Assembly: GCF_018138145.1 (NCBI RefSeq)
Contig: NZ_CP073104.1
Location: 1,922,001 to 1,986,000, forward strand
DNA length: 64,000 bases
Direction of reading: 5' to 3'
From: Pseudomonas sp. SCA2728.1_7
GTDB lineage: Bacteria > Pseudomonadota > Gammaproteobacteria > Pseudomonadales > Pseudomonadaceae
Both the position numbers and the translations under genes were made by a program. Shown here one piece after another: positions 47,109-56,273 of the stretch (its first letter is position 1; every line of letters begins with the position of its first letter). Under the pieces are notes generated by a model, which searched no databases, was not told the DNA's origin, and saw only the letters and a list, made by a program, of their open reading frames with translations.

Positions 47109-48236
47109 TCAGCGACGTTCGATTGGCACGAACTTGCGCTGTTCGACGCCGACGTACTCGGCGCTTGGACGGATGATGCGGTTGTTGGCGCGCTGTTCGA
47201 ACACGTGCGCGGCCCAGCCGGTCAGGCGCGAGCAGACGAAGATCGGCGTGAACAGCTTGGTCGGAATGCCCATGAAGTGGTACGCCGAGGCATGGTAGAA
47301 ATCAGCGTTGGGGAAGAGTTTTTTCTGCTCCCACATAGTCTTGTCGATGGCTTCCGAAACCGGAAACAACACCTTGTCACCGACTTCATCCGCGAGTTTT
47401 TTCGACCAGCCCTTGATCACCTCGTTGCGCGGATCGCTGTCCTTATAGATCGCGTGGCCGAAACCCATGATCTTGTCCTTGCGCTCGAGCATGCCGAGGG
47501 TGCCTTTGATCGCGTCTTCCGGCGACGCGAAACGCTCGATCATTTCCATCGCTGCTTCGTTGGCGCCACCGTGCAACGGGCCGCGCAGCGAACCGATGGC
47601 GGCGGTTACGCAGGAATACAGGTCAGACAAGGTCGACGCACAAACGCGCGCGGTGAAGGTCGAGGCGTTGAATTCGTGCTCGGCATAAAGGATCAGCGAG
47701 ACGTTCATCACTTTGACGTGCAGTTCGCTCGGCTTCTTGTCGTGCAGCAAGTGCAGGAAGTGGCCACCGATGGTTGGCTCGTCGCTGACGCAATTGATGC
47801 GCTTGCCATCGTGGCTGAAGCGATACCAGTAGCACATGATCGCCGGGAACGCGGCGAGCAAACGGTCAGTCTTGTCGCGCTGTTCGGAGAAGTCTTTCTC
47901 CGGCTCGATATTGCCGAGGAACGAGCAACCGGTGCGCATCACGTCCATCGGGTGGGCGTCGGCAGGGATGCGTTCGAGCACTTCTTTCAGTGCTTGCGGC
48001 AGGTCGCGCAGCTTGCTCAGTTTGCCTTGGTATTCGTCGAGTTGTGCCTGGGTCGGCAGCTCGCCGTACAGCAGCAGGTAGGCGACCTCTTCAAATTGTG
48101 CATCGGCTGCCAGTTCGCGCACGTCGTAGCCGCGATAGGTCAGCCCGGCACCGGCCTGGCCCACGGTGGACAGTGCGGTTTGCCCGGCAACCTGGCCACG
48201 GAGCCCGGCGCCACTGAGTACTTTTGCTTCGGCCAT
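47109..48236 (-). CDS. prpC: 2-Methylcitrate synthase
   Basis: This 375-residue member of the citrate synthase family condenses propionyl-CoA with oxaloacetate. Catalytic segments include the SEHEFNASTFTARV-like LYAEHEFNASTFTARVCAST near 190, GPLHGGANEAAMEM near 224 and GFGHAIYKDSDPRN near 268. The short length without the N-terminal extension of GltA fits PrpC. A GGAG ribosome site marks the ATG. It is second in the catabolic order after prpB. Confidence 0.95.
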   Translation of the reverse strand: MAEAKVLSGAGLRGQVAGQTALSTVGQAGAGLTYRGYDVRELAADAQFEEVAYLLLYGELPTQAQLDEYQGKLSKLRDLPQALKEVLERIPADAHPMDVMRTGCSFLGNIEPEKDFSEQRDKTDRLLAAFPAIMCYWYRFSHDGKRINCVSDEPTIGGHFLHLLHDKKPSELHVKVMNVSLILYAEHEFNASTFTARVCASTLSDLYSCVTAAIGSLRGPLHGGANEAAMEMIERFASPEDAIKGTLGMLERKDKIMGFGHAIYKDSDPRNEVIKGWSKKLADEVGDKVLFPVSEAIDKTMWEQKKLFPNADFYHASAYHFMGIPTKLFTPIFVCSRLTGWAAHVFEQRANNRIIRPSAEYVGVEQRKFVPIERR

Positions 48237-48275
48237 TGTGTTCTCCAATCTTCTTGAATTTGTATGGGGAAACTT

Positions 48276-48362
48276 GTGGGAGCGAGCCTGCTCGCGAAAG
48301 CGTCGTGTCAGTCACTTTGATATTGCCTGATCCACCGCTTTCGCGAGCAGGCTCGCTCCCAC
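48276..48362. repeat. REP inverted pair (G type)
   Basis: Arms at 48276-48298 and 48340-48362, between prpB and prpC. Confidence 0.93.
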
Positions 48363-48374
48363 AGAGGGTCTTGT

Positions 48375-49268
48375 TCAGCCTTTCTTTTGTGCAAACAACG
48401 CATCGAGCTTCTGCTCGAAGGTGTGGTAGTCGATGCGATCGTAAAGCTCCATGCGAGTCTGCATGGTGTCGATGACATTCTGTTGCGTGCCGTCGCGGCG
48501 GATCGCCGTGTAGACGTTTTCCGCCGCCTTGTTCATCGCGCGGAATGCCGACAGTGGATACAGCACCAGCGACACGTCAGCGCCGGCCAATTGCTCGGTG
48601 GTGTACAGCGGCGTTGCGCCGAACTCGGTGATGTTGGCCAGGATCGGCGCTTTCACACGGTTGGCGAACAGCTTGTACATTTCCAGCTCAGTGATCGCTT
48701 CCGGGAAAATCATGTCGGCACCGGCCTCGATGCACGCGGCAGCGCGATCGAGTGCCGATTCCAGACCTTCCACCGCCAGCGCATCGGTGCGCGCCATGAT
48801 CACGAAGCTGTCGTCAGTACGGGCATCAACGGCGGCTTTGATGCGGTCGACCATTTCCTGCTGGCTGACGATCTCTTTATTAGGACGGTGGCCACAGCGC
48901 TTGGCGCCGACCTGATCCTCGATGTGAATCGCCGCCGCGCCGAACTTGATCATCGACTTGACCGTGCGCGCGACGTTGAACGCCGACGAGCCAAAACCGG
49001 TGTCGACATCGACCAGCAGCGGCAGATCGCAAACGTCGGTGATCCGCCGAACGTCAGTCAGCACATCATCCAGACCGGTGATGCCCAGATCCGGCACGCC
49101 GAGCGAGCCTGCGGCCACCCCGCCACCGGACAGGTAGATCGCCTTGAAACCGGCGCGCTTGGCCAGCAGCGCGTGGTTGGCGTTGATCGCGCCGACCACC
49201 TGCAATGGGTGCTCGCTGGCGACCGCATCGCGGAAACGCTGGCCTGGAGTGCTGTGCTTGGAACTCAT
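48375..49268 (-). CDS. prpB: 2-Methylisocitrate lyase
   Basis: This 297-residue enzyme of the isocitrate lyase/PEP mutase superfamily cleaves 2-methylisocitrate to pyruvate and succinate. It shows the TIM-barrel features [19 protein letters not shown] near 46, DVDTGFG near 85, the catalytic [10 protein letters not shown] near 123 and [13 protein letters not shown] near 160. The ATG overlaps the stop of the upstream GntR gene by 4 bp, so it is cotranslated with its probable regulator. Confidence 0.96.
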   Translation of the reverse strand: MSSKHSTPGQRFRDAVASEHPLQVVGAINANHALLAKRAGFKAIYLSGGGVAAGSLGVPDLGITGLDDVLTDVRRITDVCDLPLLVDVDTGFGSSAFNVARTVKSMIKFGAAAIHIEDQVGAKRCGHRPNKEIVSQQEMVDRIKAAVDARTDDSFVIMARTDALAVEGLESALDRAAACIEAGADMIFPEAITELEMYKLFANRVKAPILANITEFGATPLYTTEQLAGADVSLVLYPLSAFRAMNKAAENVYTAIRRDGTQQNVIDTMQTRMELYDRIDYHTFEQKLDALFAQKKG

Positions 49269-49990
49269 GACTCACCTCGTTCAGTGGCTGTCTTATTGTG
49301 GGCGCCGTCCTGGTAGTGACGGGCGATGTTGCGTTTCGAGGCGCCGATGTGACGGCGCATCAACAATTCCGCGAGTTCGCCGTCACGGTCGGCGATGGCA
49401 TCGAGAATCCGGTGGTGTTCGGCAAAGGCCTGGCGCGGGCGGTTCGGCGTGGTGGAAAACTGGATGCGGTACATGCGCACCAATTGATAGAGCTCGCCGC
49501 AGAGCATCTGCGTCAGCGTGCGGTTGCCACTGCCCTGGATGATCCGGTAGTGAAAGTCGAAATCGCCTTCTTGCTGGTAGTAGCCGACACCAGCCTGAAA
49601 CGCCGCGTCGCGCTCGTGGGTTTCCAGCACCCGGCGCAGTTCGTCGATTTCTTCAACGCTCATGCGTTCGGCCGCCAGACGGCAGGCCATGCCTTCGAGG
49701 GATTCGCGGATTTCGTAGAGTTCAAGCAATTCGGCATGGCTGAGTGAGACCACCCGCGCGCCGACGTGCGGTACGCGCACCAGCAGGCGCTGACCTTCCA
49801 GACGATGGATGGCCTCACGCAACGGCCCCCGGCTGATGCCGTAGGTGCGCGCCAGCTCCGGTTCGGAGATCTTGCTGCCCGGGGCGATCTCGCCTTTGAC
49901 GATGGCTGCCTGAATGCGCCGGAAGACGTTTTCCGAAAGCGTCTCGGAATCGTCGCCACTGATAACCGGGGGATCGAGTTGATCCAGCAT
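49265..49990 (-). CDS. prpR: GntR/FCD regulator of the methylcitrate operon
   Basis: This 241-residue protein has an N-terminal winged helix ([47 protein letters not shown]) and a C-terminal FCD domain with metal-binding His residues (near EHHRIL and [12 protein letters not shown]). It leads the prpBC-acnD-prpF-prpD operon and overlaps prpB, so autoregulated control by a methylcitrate-pathway intermediate is likely. It is not the sigma-54-type PrpR of enterics; the symbol is by position. Two TGTCGACA palindromes lie at its start and 73 bp upstream. The ATG at MLDQLDPP is used. Confidence 0.9.
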   Translation of the reverse strand: MLDQLDPPVISGDDSETLSENVFRRIQAAIVKGEIAPGSKISEPELARTYGISRGPLREAIHRLEGQRLLVRVPHVGARVVSLSHAELLELYEIRESLEGMACRLAAERMSVEEIDELRRVLETHERDAAFQAGVGYYQQEGDFDFHYRIIQGSGNRTLTQMLCGELYQLVRMYRIQFSTTPNRPRQAFAEHHRILDAIADRDGELAELLMRRHIGASKRNIARHYQDGAHNKTATERGES

Positions 49991-49993
49991 GAT

Positions 49994-50001
49994 TGTCGAC
50001 A
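49994..50001. promoter_or_regulatory. Candidate operator site 2 (TGTCGACA) at the prpR start
   Basis: An 8-bp palindrome lies 3 bp upstream of the prpR start codon; binding there would block transcription or translation of the operon. Confidence 0.45.
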
Positions 50002-50064
50002 CCTTTAAATCCAATGCGGCAAAAACTAGCCAATTAGCCCGCATCAGTCAAAGGATAAATAGGT

Positions 50065-50076
50065 ATTGTCGACAAT
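50065..50076. promoter_or_regulatory. Candidate operator site 1 (ATTGTCGACAAT) upstream of prpR
   Basis: A perfect 12-bp palindrome contains TTGTCGACAA, the TTGTNNACAA format of FCD regulators. The centre-to-centre distance to the second site is 73 bp, about seven helical turns. Confidence 0.6.
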
Positions 50077-50119
50077 CGTCTAATAACCGTAGGCAATCTT
50101 CCATTGGTCGATTAACCCT

Positions 50120-50220
50120 GTCGGAGCGACCTGCTCGCGAAAGCGTAGTGTCAGTCAGCATCTGCTTGAGATGACGCACCGCCTTCGTCGGAACGCCGCC
50201 CGGAGCAGGCTCGCTCCCAC
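50120..50220. repeat. Degenerate REP inverted pair
   Basis: The left arm near 50120-50141 has a base change (GTCGGAGCGACC), and the right arm (50183-50220) is interrupted by about 15 bp between TTCG and GAGCAGGCTCGCTCCCAC. With the two palindromes it is all that was recognised in the 415-bp gap between prpR and the next gene. Confidence 0.75.
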
Positions 50221-50405
50221 AGGGAATCCCAAGGGTTATAGACCGGTGCCAGCGCTGGCGCCATAAAACCACCGTGCTAGAATGCCGCCCGCATTTGCTG
50301 GCCATTTGTACGGCTTGTCATATAAAGCTGCCAGGCACACGAAAGGCCTTGCGCAAGTTTTGCCAAGGACCTGAACCGAAAACGGAACGCTGCGCACCAG
50401 GATTT

Positions 50406-50942
50406 ATGAGACTCAAGCCTTTTCCCACATTCTTTGCCCTGTTTTGCCTGCCCGGCCTCGCCGCCGCGGGGGAAAAAACCGTGTACGGCCTCAACGAATA
50501 CGCTTCGCTTGACGGCATCAATCTCGAAGTCGCGGCCAAACTCGATACGGGTGCGAAAACCGCCTCGCTGAGTGCCCGCGACATCAAACGCTTTAAACGC
50601 AACGGTGAGTCCTGGGTACGTTTCTACCTGGCGATCGATGCCGCGCATTCGCACCCGATCGAACGGCCGCTGGCCCGGGTCAGCAAGATCAAGCGCCGTG
50701 CCGGCGACTACGACCCGGAAGAAGGCAAGAAGTACACCGCCCGTCCGGTGATCGAGCTGGATATCTGCATGGGATCGGCGATGCGCAGCATCGAAGTGAA
50801 CCTGACCGACCGAAGTGCGTTCCAATACCCGCTTTTGATCGGCTCCGAAGCGCTGAAACGCTTCGATGCGCTGGTCGATCCAAGCCTTAAATACGCTGCC
50901 GGCAAACCCGCCTGCACCATCGCCGCTCATACCGCCGAGTAA
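50406..50942 (+). CDS. Retropepsin-like protease (RimB/'ATP-dependent zinc protease' family)
   Basis: This 178-residue protein has a signal-peptide-like start (MRLKPFPTFFALFCLPGLAAA) and a retropepsin-like domain whose active-site motif is LDTGAKTASLSA near residue 43. The YPLLIGSEALKRFDALVDPS segment near 148 is the second conserved region. The family is named as zinc proteases in databases, but the DTG motif points to an aspartic fold. Relatives neighbour RimK-type ligases. Here the ATP-grasp ligase is two genes down. It starts after an AGGAT ribosome site; the 44-codon extension is rejected. Substrate unknown. Confidence 0.82.
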   Translation: MRLKPFPTFFALFCLPGLAAAGEKTVYGLNEYASLDGINLEVAAKLDTGAKTASLSARDIKRFKRNGESWVRFYLAIDAAHSHPIERPLARVSKIKRRAGDYDPEEGKKYTARPVIELDICMGSAMRSIEVNLTDRSAFQYPLLIGSEALKRFDALVDPSLKYAAGKPACTIAAHTAE

Positions 50943-50947
50943 TTTCC

Positions 50948-52483
50948 ATGCGTTCTCTAACCTTCCACCTGAAAATCCTGATCACCATTCTGGTGCTGCT
51001 GGGCGTTTCGGTTACGGCCTATCAGATTTTCGTACTCGGCATCCCGGTGACCGAAGATGCGACCGACGACTTGTGGAACATCGACGCCAAGGTCGAGTTC
51101 GTCGCCAGCACCAAGGATCCGGTGAAGATCCAGATGTTCGTACCACCGTTGAGCCGCGACTACGTCAGCCTCAACGAGAGCTTTATCTCCAATAACTACG
51201 GGGTCGCCGTCAACCGCGTCGACGGCAACCGCAAGGTCACCTGGTCGGCACGCCGGGCCAAGGGCAACCAGACGCTTTATTACCGTTTGGTGCTGACCAA
51301 GCGTTACACCGCCGAAAAATCCAAGATCAAAGGCCCGACCTTCCGCGACAGCATCGCTATCGAAGGCCCTGAGAAAATCGCCGCCGAAGCCCTGCTCGCG
51401 CCGATCCGCCAGCACTCGGCCGACGTCGAAACGTTCATTGGCGAGGCGATCAAACGCGTCAACAACGTCAACGATGACAACGTCAAACTGCTGCTGGCCG
51501 GCGATCCGTCGACGCCGCACAAAGCCAAAATCGTCGAACTGCTGCTGTCCATCGCCCACGTGCCGGTGGAAAAAGTCCACACTATCCGCCTCGTCGCCGA
51601 TCAGCCACAAATGCCTGAACTGTGGCTGCGCAGCTTCAATGGCAATGACTGGCTGTACTTCAACCCGGAAACCGGCGAGCAAGGCCTGCCGACCGACCGC
51701 CTGCTGTGGTGGACCGGCGATGAAAACCTGATCACCGTCGATGGCGGCAAAAAAGCCAACGTGACCTTCAGCCTGAACAACAGCGAGATGAATGCGATTC
51801 GTCTGGCCAAGCTGACCGACGAAAACACCGACGCCAACTTCCTCGAATACTCGCTGTACGGCTTGCCGCTGCAGACCCAGCAGACCTTCATGATCATGGT
51901 GATGATCCCGATCGGCGTGCTGGTGATCCTGATCCTGCGCAACCTGATCGGCCTGCAGACCCTCGGCACATTCACCCCGGTACTGATCGCCCTCGCCTTC
52001 CGCGAAACGCAGCTGGGCTTCGGCATTCTGCTGTTTACCGTGATCACCGCGCTGGGGCTTTCGCTACGTTCGTATCTGGAACACCTGAAGCTGCAAATGC
52101 TGCCGCGACTCTCGGTGGTGTTGACCTTTGTCGTGGTGTTGATCGCGGCCATCAGCCTGTTCAGCCATAAGCTCGGCCTTGAGCGCGGCTTGTCGGTGGC
52201 GCTGTTCCCGATGGTGATTCTGACCATGACCATCGAACGCCTGTCGATCACTTGGGAAGAGCGCGGCGCCAGCCATGCGATGAAAGTCGCCATCGGCACG
52301 CTGTTCGCGGCGTCCCTGGCGCACCTGATCATGACCGTGCCTGAGCTGGTGTACTTCGTGTTCACCTTCCCGGCGATCCTGCTGATTCTGGTCGGTTTCA
52401 TGCTGGCGATGGGTCGCTATCGCGGCTACCGCCTGACCGAACTGGTGCGTTTCAAGGCTTTCCTGAAGAAGGCTGACGCCTGA
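50948..52483 (+). CDS. Membrane protein with inactive transglutaminase-like domain and 7TM region
   Basis: This 511-residue protein has one N-terminal membrane helix (LKILITILVLLGVSVTAYQIFV), a large periplasmic region to about 300 that resembles a transglutaminase fold lacking the catalytic cysteine, and a C-terminal block of about seven helices (TFMIMVMIPIGVLVILILRNLIGLQ onward). It starts 5 bp after the protease gene and overlaps the ligase gene by 3 bp (TGATG). The strict coupling suggests one system. It is probably a scaffold or sensor for the ligase and protease; this is inference. Confidence 0.85.
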   Translation: MRSLTFHLKILITILVLLGVSVTAYQIFVLGIPVTEDATDDLWNIDAKVEFVASTKDPVKIQMFVPPLSRDYVSLNESFISNNYGVAVNRVDGNRKVTWSARRAKGNQTLYYRLVLTKRYTAEKSKIKGPTFRDSIAIEGPEKIAAEALLAPIRQHSADVETFIGEAIKRVNNVNDDNVKLLLAGDPSTPHKAKIVELLLSIAHVPVEKVHTIRLVADQPQMPELWLRSFNGNDWLYFNPETGEQGLPTDRLLWWTGDENLITVDGGKKANVTFSLNNSEMNAIRLAKLTDENTDANFLEYSLYGLPLQTQQTFMIMVMIPIGVLVILILRNLIGLQTLGTFTPVLIALAFRETQLGFGILLFTVITALGLSLRSYLEHLKLQMLPRLSVVLTFVVVLIAAISLFSHKLGLERGLSVALFPMVILTMTIERLSITWEERGASHAMKVAIGTLFAASLAHLIMTVPELVYFVFTFPAILLILVGFMLAMGRYRGYRLTELVRFKAFLKKADA

Positions 52484-53469
52484 TGTTCGGTTTCTGGAAG
52501 ACCTGGAAGGCGCTGGAGGCGCGCGGCATCATGGGCATCAATCGGCGTAACGCCGACTACGTGCTCAAGTACAACAAGCGCAGCCTGTACCCGATCGTCG
52601 ATGACAAGATCATCACCAAGGAACGCGCCATCGAGGCCGGCATTCACGTGCCGGAGCTGTATGGCGTGATCTCCACCGAGAAGGAAATCGACAAGCTCGG
52701 CGAGATCATCGGCGGGCGCAGCGACTTCGTGATCAAACCGGCCCAGGGCGCGGGCGGTGACGGCATCATCGTGATCGCCGACCGTTTCGAAGGTCGCTAT
52801 CGCACGGTGTCGGGCAAGATCCTTGCCCACGAAGAGCTTGAGCATCACATCTCGAGCATTCTCACTGGCCTGTATTCGCTGGGCGGCCACCGCGACCGGG
52901 CGCTGATCGAATACCGGGTGACCCCGGATCAGATCTTCAAAAGCATCAGCTACGAAGGCGTGCCGGACATCCGCATCATCGTCTTGATGGGTTATCCGGT
53001 GATGGCGATGCTGCGTTTGCCGACCCGGCAGTCCGGCGGCAAGGCCAACCTTCACCAGGGCGCGATTGGCGTCGGTGTCGATCTGGCGACCGGTTTGACG
53101 TTGCGCGGCACCTGGCTGAACAACATCATCACCAAACACCCCGACACCACCAACGCGGTGGACGGCGTGCAACTGCCCTACTGGGACGGTTTCATGAAAC
53201 TCGCGGCGGGCTGCTATGAGCTGTGCGGGCTGGGCTATATCGGTGTTGATATGGTGCTGGATCAGGAGAAGGGTCCGCTGATTCTCGAGTTGAATGCGCG
53301 GCCGGGGCTGAATATTCAGATTGCCAATGACTGTGGGCTGACGTTGCGTACGCATGCAGTGGAAGCGCGGCTGGAAGAGCTGAAGGCGCGTGGGGTGACG
53401 GAATCGGTTGAAGAGCGGGTGGCGTTTACTCAGGAAATGTTTGGGCATATTCCTGCGGTCGAAGGCTAA
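52483..53469 (+). CDS. ATP-grasp ligase, alpha-L-glutamate ligase-like (RimK superfamily)
   Basis: This 328-residue ATP-grasp protein has the nucleotide-binding loop FVIKPAQGAGGDGIIVI near 86 and the Mg-binding ILELNARPGLNIQIAN near 265. Such enzymes join a carboxylate to an amine through an acyl-phosphate; RimK itself adds glutamate to ribosomal protein S6, but this shorter-start relative belongs to a separate, poorly characterised branch. The start overlaps the stop of the 7TM gene. The acceptor and amino acid are unknown. A composite repeat starts 17 bp after the stop. Confidence 0.85.
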   Translation: MFGFWKTWKALEARGIMGINRRNADYVLKYNKRSLYPIVDDKIITKERAIEAGIHVPELYGVISTEKEIDKLGEIIGGRSDFVIKPAQGAGGDGIIVIADRFEGRYRTVSGKILAHEELEHHISSILTGLYSLGGHRDRALIEYRVTPDQIFKSISYEGVPDIRIIVLMGYPVMAMLRLPTRQSGGKANLHQGAIGVGVDLATGLTLRGTWLNNIITKHPDTTNAVDGVQLPYWDGFMKLAAGCYELCGLGYIGVDMVLDQEKGPLILELNARPGLNIQIANDCGLTLRTHAVEARLEELKARGVTESVEERVAFTQEMFGHIPAVEG

Positions 53470-53486
53470 GAGCTGAAAAACTAAAA

Positions 53487-53983
53487 GCCCCTCACCCTAG
53501 CCCTCTCCCAGAGGGAGAGGGGACTGACCGAGGTGGATGTGGGAAGTACGCCGACCTGAACGTATTGAGTCGAACTCAGGTCTTGAAAGCATGAAGATCG
53601 GCACCCTTTCCCCCTCACCAGCTTGAGATATCCAGCCAAACTCGAATCTTGAAAAGCATGAAGATCGGCTCCCTTCCCCCTCACCAGCTTGAGATATCCA
53701 GCCAAACTCGGATCTTGAAAATCATGAAGATCTGCTCCCTTTCCCCCTCGCCCCCTTGAGATATCCAGCCAAACTCGGATCTTGAAAATCATGAAGATCG
53801 GCTCCCTTTCCCCCTCGCCCCCTTGAGATATCCAGCCAAACTCGGATCTTGAAAATCATGAAGATCGGCTCCCTTTCCCCCTCGCCCCCTTGAGATATCC
53901 AGCCAAACTCGGATCTTGAAAATCATGAAGATCGGCTCCCTTTCCCCCTCGCCCCCTTGGGGGAGAGGGTTGGGGTGAGGGGG
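53487..53983. repeat. Composite inverted-arm repeat element E4 (core type A, five-unit tandem array)
   Basis: The left arm 53487-53522 (GCCCCTCACCC..) and right arm 53952-53983 (..GGGTGAGGGGG) enclose a tandem array. The anchor GATATCCAGCCAAACTCG occurs at 53627, 53693, 53760, 53827 and 53894, a period of 66-67 bp that is not a multiple of three. Units contain ATCTTGAAAATCATGAAGAT and GGCTCCCTTTCCCCCTC, the core seen twice in E1. Later units are almost identical, which suggests recent expansion. It fills the 589-bp gap before pabB. Confidence 0.9.
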
Positions 53984-54058
53984 AGGCTTTTGACTTTGAT
54001 CTGGCATCGGAGAGGACTACAATCCCCACCCCGCCTCAACGGCCGATCTGCCCCGCCC

Positions 54059-55402
54059 ATGTTGACCTGTTCCGTACACCCGCTGCCCTACCGCGCCAAT
54101 CCCGCCGACTACTTCGCGGCCATTCGCAACGCCCCCGGCGCCGTGCTGCTCGACAGTGGCCGCCCGAGCGCTGACCGTGGCCGTTATGACCTGCTCAGCG
54201 CCTGGCCGCTGGAACAACTGGCGGTGTTGCCCGACGAAAGCGGCAATCATTTCCTGCAACGTCTGCGTGACAATCTGAATCGCCTCGGTGAGGCTGATTT
54301 GCCAGCGGGTTTCGAACTGCCCTTCGCTGGCGGTTTGATCGGTTACCTGAGCTACGACTTCGGTCGGCATCTGGAAAACCTGCCGAGCCAGGCGCGCGAT
54401 GATCTGCAATTGCCGGATGCGCGTTTTGGCCTGTACGCCTGGGCACTGATCAGCGATCACCAGATGGCCACCAGCCAATTGGTCTTCCACCCGTCCGTGA
54501 TCGACGGCGAGAAACAACGCCTGATTGCGTTATTCACTCAGCCACATGCTGATGCGCTGACCCCGTTCAAATTGAACGCTCCGATGACCGCCGACCTCTC
54601 GGCTGACGATTACCGCCTAGCCTTCGAACGCATCCAGCACTACATCCAGGCCGGCGACTGCTATCAGGTCAACTTCGCCCAACGCTTCCGCGCTTCGTGC
54701 CAGGGTGACCCATGGCTGGCTTACTGCAAATTGCGCGAAGCCTGCCCGACACCGTTCTCCGGTTTCCAGAGCCTGCCCGATGGCGGTGCGGTATTGAGCC
54801 TGTCGCCAGAGCGCTTCGTCAAAGTCAGCGAACGCCAAGTGGAAACCCGTCCGATCAAAGGCACCCGCCCGCGTGGCCTGACACCCGCCGAAGACGCCGC
54901 CAACGCCGCCGAACTGCTGGCCAGTCCCAAGGATCGCGCGGAAAACCTGATGATCGTCGACCTGCTGCGCAACGACCTCGGCCGCACCTGTCGCATCGGT
55001 TCGGTACGAGTGCCGGAGTTGTTCAGCCTGGAAAGCTATCCGAACGTGCATCACCTGGTCAGCAGCGTCACCGGTGAACTGGCGGATGATCGCGACGCAC
55101 TGGATTTGATTGCCGGCAGTTTCCCCGGCGGCTCGATCACCGGCGCGCCGAAGATTCGTGCGATGCAGATCATTGACGAACTGGAACCGACCCGGCGCGG
55201 CTTGTATTGCGGCTCGTTACTCTACCTGGACGTGCGTGGCGAGATGGACAGCTCCATCGCGATTCGCAGTCTGTTGGTCAAGGATGGCCAGGTGTGCTGC
55301 TGGGGTGGCGGCGGGATTGTTGCCGATTCGGACTGGCAGGCGGAGTATCAGGAGTCGATCACCAAAGTGAAGATCCTCCTCGAAACCCTGCAGAACCTTT
55401 AA
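54059..55402 (+). CDS. pabB: Aminodeoxychorismate synthase component I
   Basis: This 447-residue chorismate-binding enzyme makes 4-amino-4-deoxychorismate for folate synthesis. The family core is visible: YIQAGDCYQVNFAQRF near 197, PTPFSGFQSLPDGGAVLSLSPERFVKV near 238, ETRPIKGTRPRG near 263, AENLMIVDLLRNDLGR near 298 and GGSITGAPKIRAMQIIDELEPTRRG near 358. The PIKGT form (rather than PIAGT) supports PabB over TrpE. The ribosome site is weak. It is transcribed alone downstream of element E4. Confidence 0.94.
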   Translation: MLTCSVHPLPYRANPADYFAAIRNAPGAVLLDSGRPSADRGRYDLLSAWPLEQLAVLPDESGNHFLQRLRDNLNRLGEADLPAGFELPFAGGLIGYLSYDFGRHLENLPSQARDDLQLPDARFGLYAWALISDHQMATSQLVFHPSVIDGEKQRLIALFTQPHADALTPFKLNAPMTADLSADDYRLAFERIQHYIQAGDCYQVNFAQRFRASCQGDPWLAYCKLREACPTPFSGFQSLPDGGAVLSLSPERFVKVSERQVETRPIKGTRPRGLTPAEDAANAAELLASPKDRAENLMIVDLLRNDLGRTCRIGSVRVPELFSLESYPNVHHLVSSVTGELADDRDALDLIAGSFPGGSITGAPKIRAMQIIDELEPTRRGLYCGSLLYLDVRGEMDSSIAIRSLLVKDGQVCCWGGGGIVADSDWQAEYQESITKVKILLETLQNL

Positions 55403-55407
55403 AAGCC

Positions 55408-55473
55408 ATCGCGAGCAGACTCACTCCCACAGGGTGAATGCATTCCAAATGTGGGAGCGAGCCTGCTCGCGAA
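55408..55473. repeat. REP inverted pair (mixed type)
   Basis: The left arm 55408-55430 combines A-type and G-type positions (ATCGCGAGCAGACTCACTCC, then CAC); the right arm 55451-55473 is G type. It lies between convergent pabB and thrH. Confidence 0.9.
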
Positions 55474-55490
55474 GGGGCCGTTCCAGACGA

Positions 55491-56108
55491 CTACAAACTC
55501 AAATCCCGATTCGAGGCTTTGAGGAATTCCTGCTTCAGCTCGGCAAACGTATGCACCGCCGGAAACTGCGGAAACTCGCGAATCACATTCTCCGGCGCAT
55601 GGAACAGAATCCCGGCGTCCGCCTCGCCCAGCATCGTCGTGTCGTTATACGAATCCCCCGCCGCAATCACCCGGTAATACAGGCTCTTGAACGCCAGCAC
55701 CGACTGACGTTTGGGATCTTTCTGACGCAGCTGATAGCTGGTCACCCGCCCTGTCTCGTCAGTAATCAGACGATGGCAAAGCAACGTCGGAAAGCCCAAC
55801 TGACGCATCAACGGCTGCGAAAACTCATAAAACGTGTCCGACAGAATCACCACCTGAAAGCGCTCGCGCAGCCAGTTGACGAACTCCACCGCGCCATCCA
55901 GCGGCTTCAACGTGGCGATCACTTCCTGAATGTCCGATAGCTTCAAGCCGTGCTCGTCGAGGATGCGCAGACGCTGCTTCATCAGCACGTCGTAATCGGG
56001 AATGTCCCGGGTGGTGGCCTTGAGGGATTCGATTCCGGTTTTTTCGGCGAAGGCGATCCAGATTTCCGGCACCAACACCCCTTCAAGATCCAGGCAAGCA
56101 ATTTCCAC
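55491..56108 (-). CDS. thrH: Phosphoserine phosphatase / homoserine phosphotransferase ThrH
   Basis: This 205-residue HAD-superfamily enzyme has motif I DLEGVLVPE (the two aspartates replaced as D-x-E, typical of ThrH), motif II VVILSDTFYEF near 86, the K in RQKDPKRQ near 132 and motif III AAGDSYNDTTML near 148. ThrH dephosphorylates phosphoserine and can pass the phosphate to homoserine. The length and sequence match Pseudomonas ThrH. It is divergent from cysH. Confidence 0.94.
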   Translation of the reverse strand: MEIACLDLEGVLVPEIWIAFAEKTGIESLKATTRDIPDYDVLMKQRLRILDEHGLKLSDIQEVIATLKPLDGAVEFVNWLRERFQVVILSDTFYEFSQPLMRQLGFPTLLCHRLITDETGRVTSYQLRQKDPKRQSVLAFKSLYYRVIAAGDSYNDTTMLGEADAGILFHAPENVIREFPQFPAVHTFAELKQEFLKASNRDLSL

Positions 56109-56273
56109 AAGACACTCCCGTTTGTATTGATTATTTGAGTCGAGCGAGGCCGAACTCTAGCGACTCACATGCAGACGCGCAACGCACAGCACGCCCCCGA
56201 GCCGTGCAGCTTTTTGTTACCATCAGCGCCATATAGAGCGCCCAGCGCCACCGACCTGTAGGAAGCCGCCCTG

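Noticed and set aside
44450..47176. A 908-codon open frame on the + strand opposite acnD
   Set aside because: It is the antisense shadow of a clear aconitase-family gene in GC-rich DNA; its composition is Arg/His/Val-rich and no motif is visible. The same applies to 35064-37523 (+), 764-3274 (-) and 12752-14617 (+).
53481..54007. Open frames on the minus strand across E4
   Set aside because: The repeat period of 66-67 bp shifts frame between units, so repeated peptides arise by chance; no start signals.
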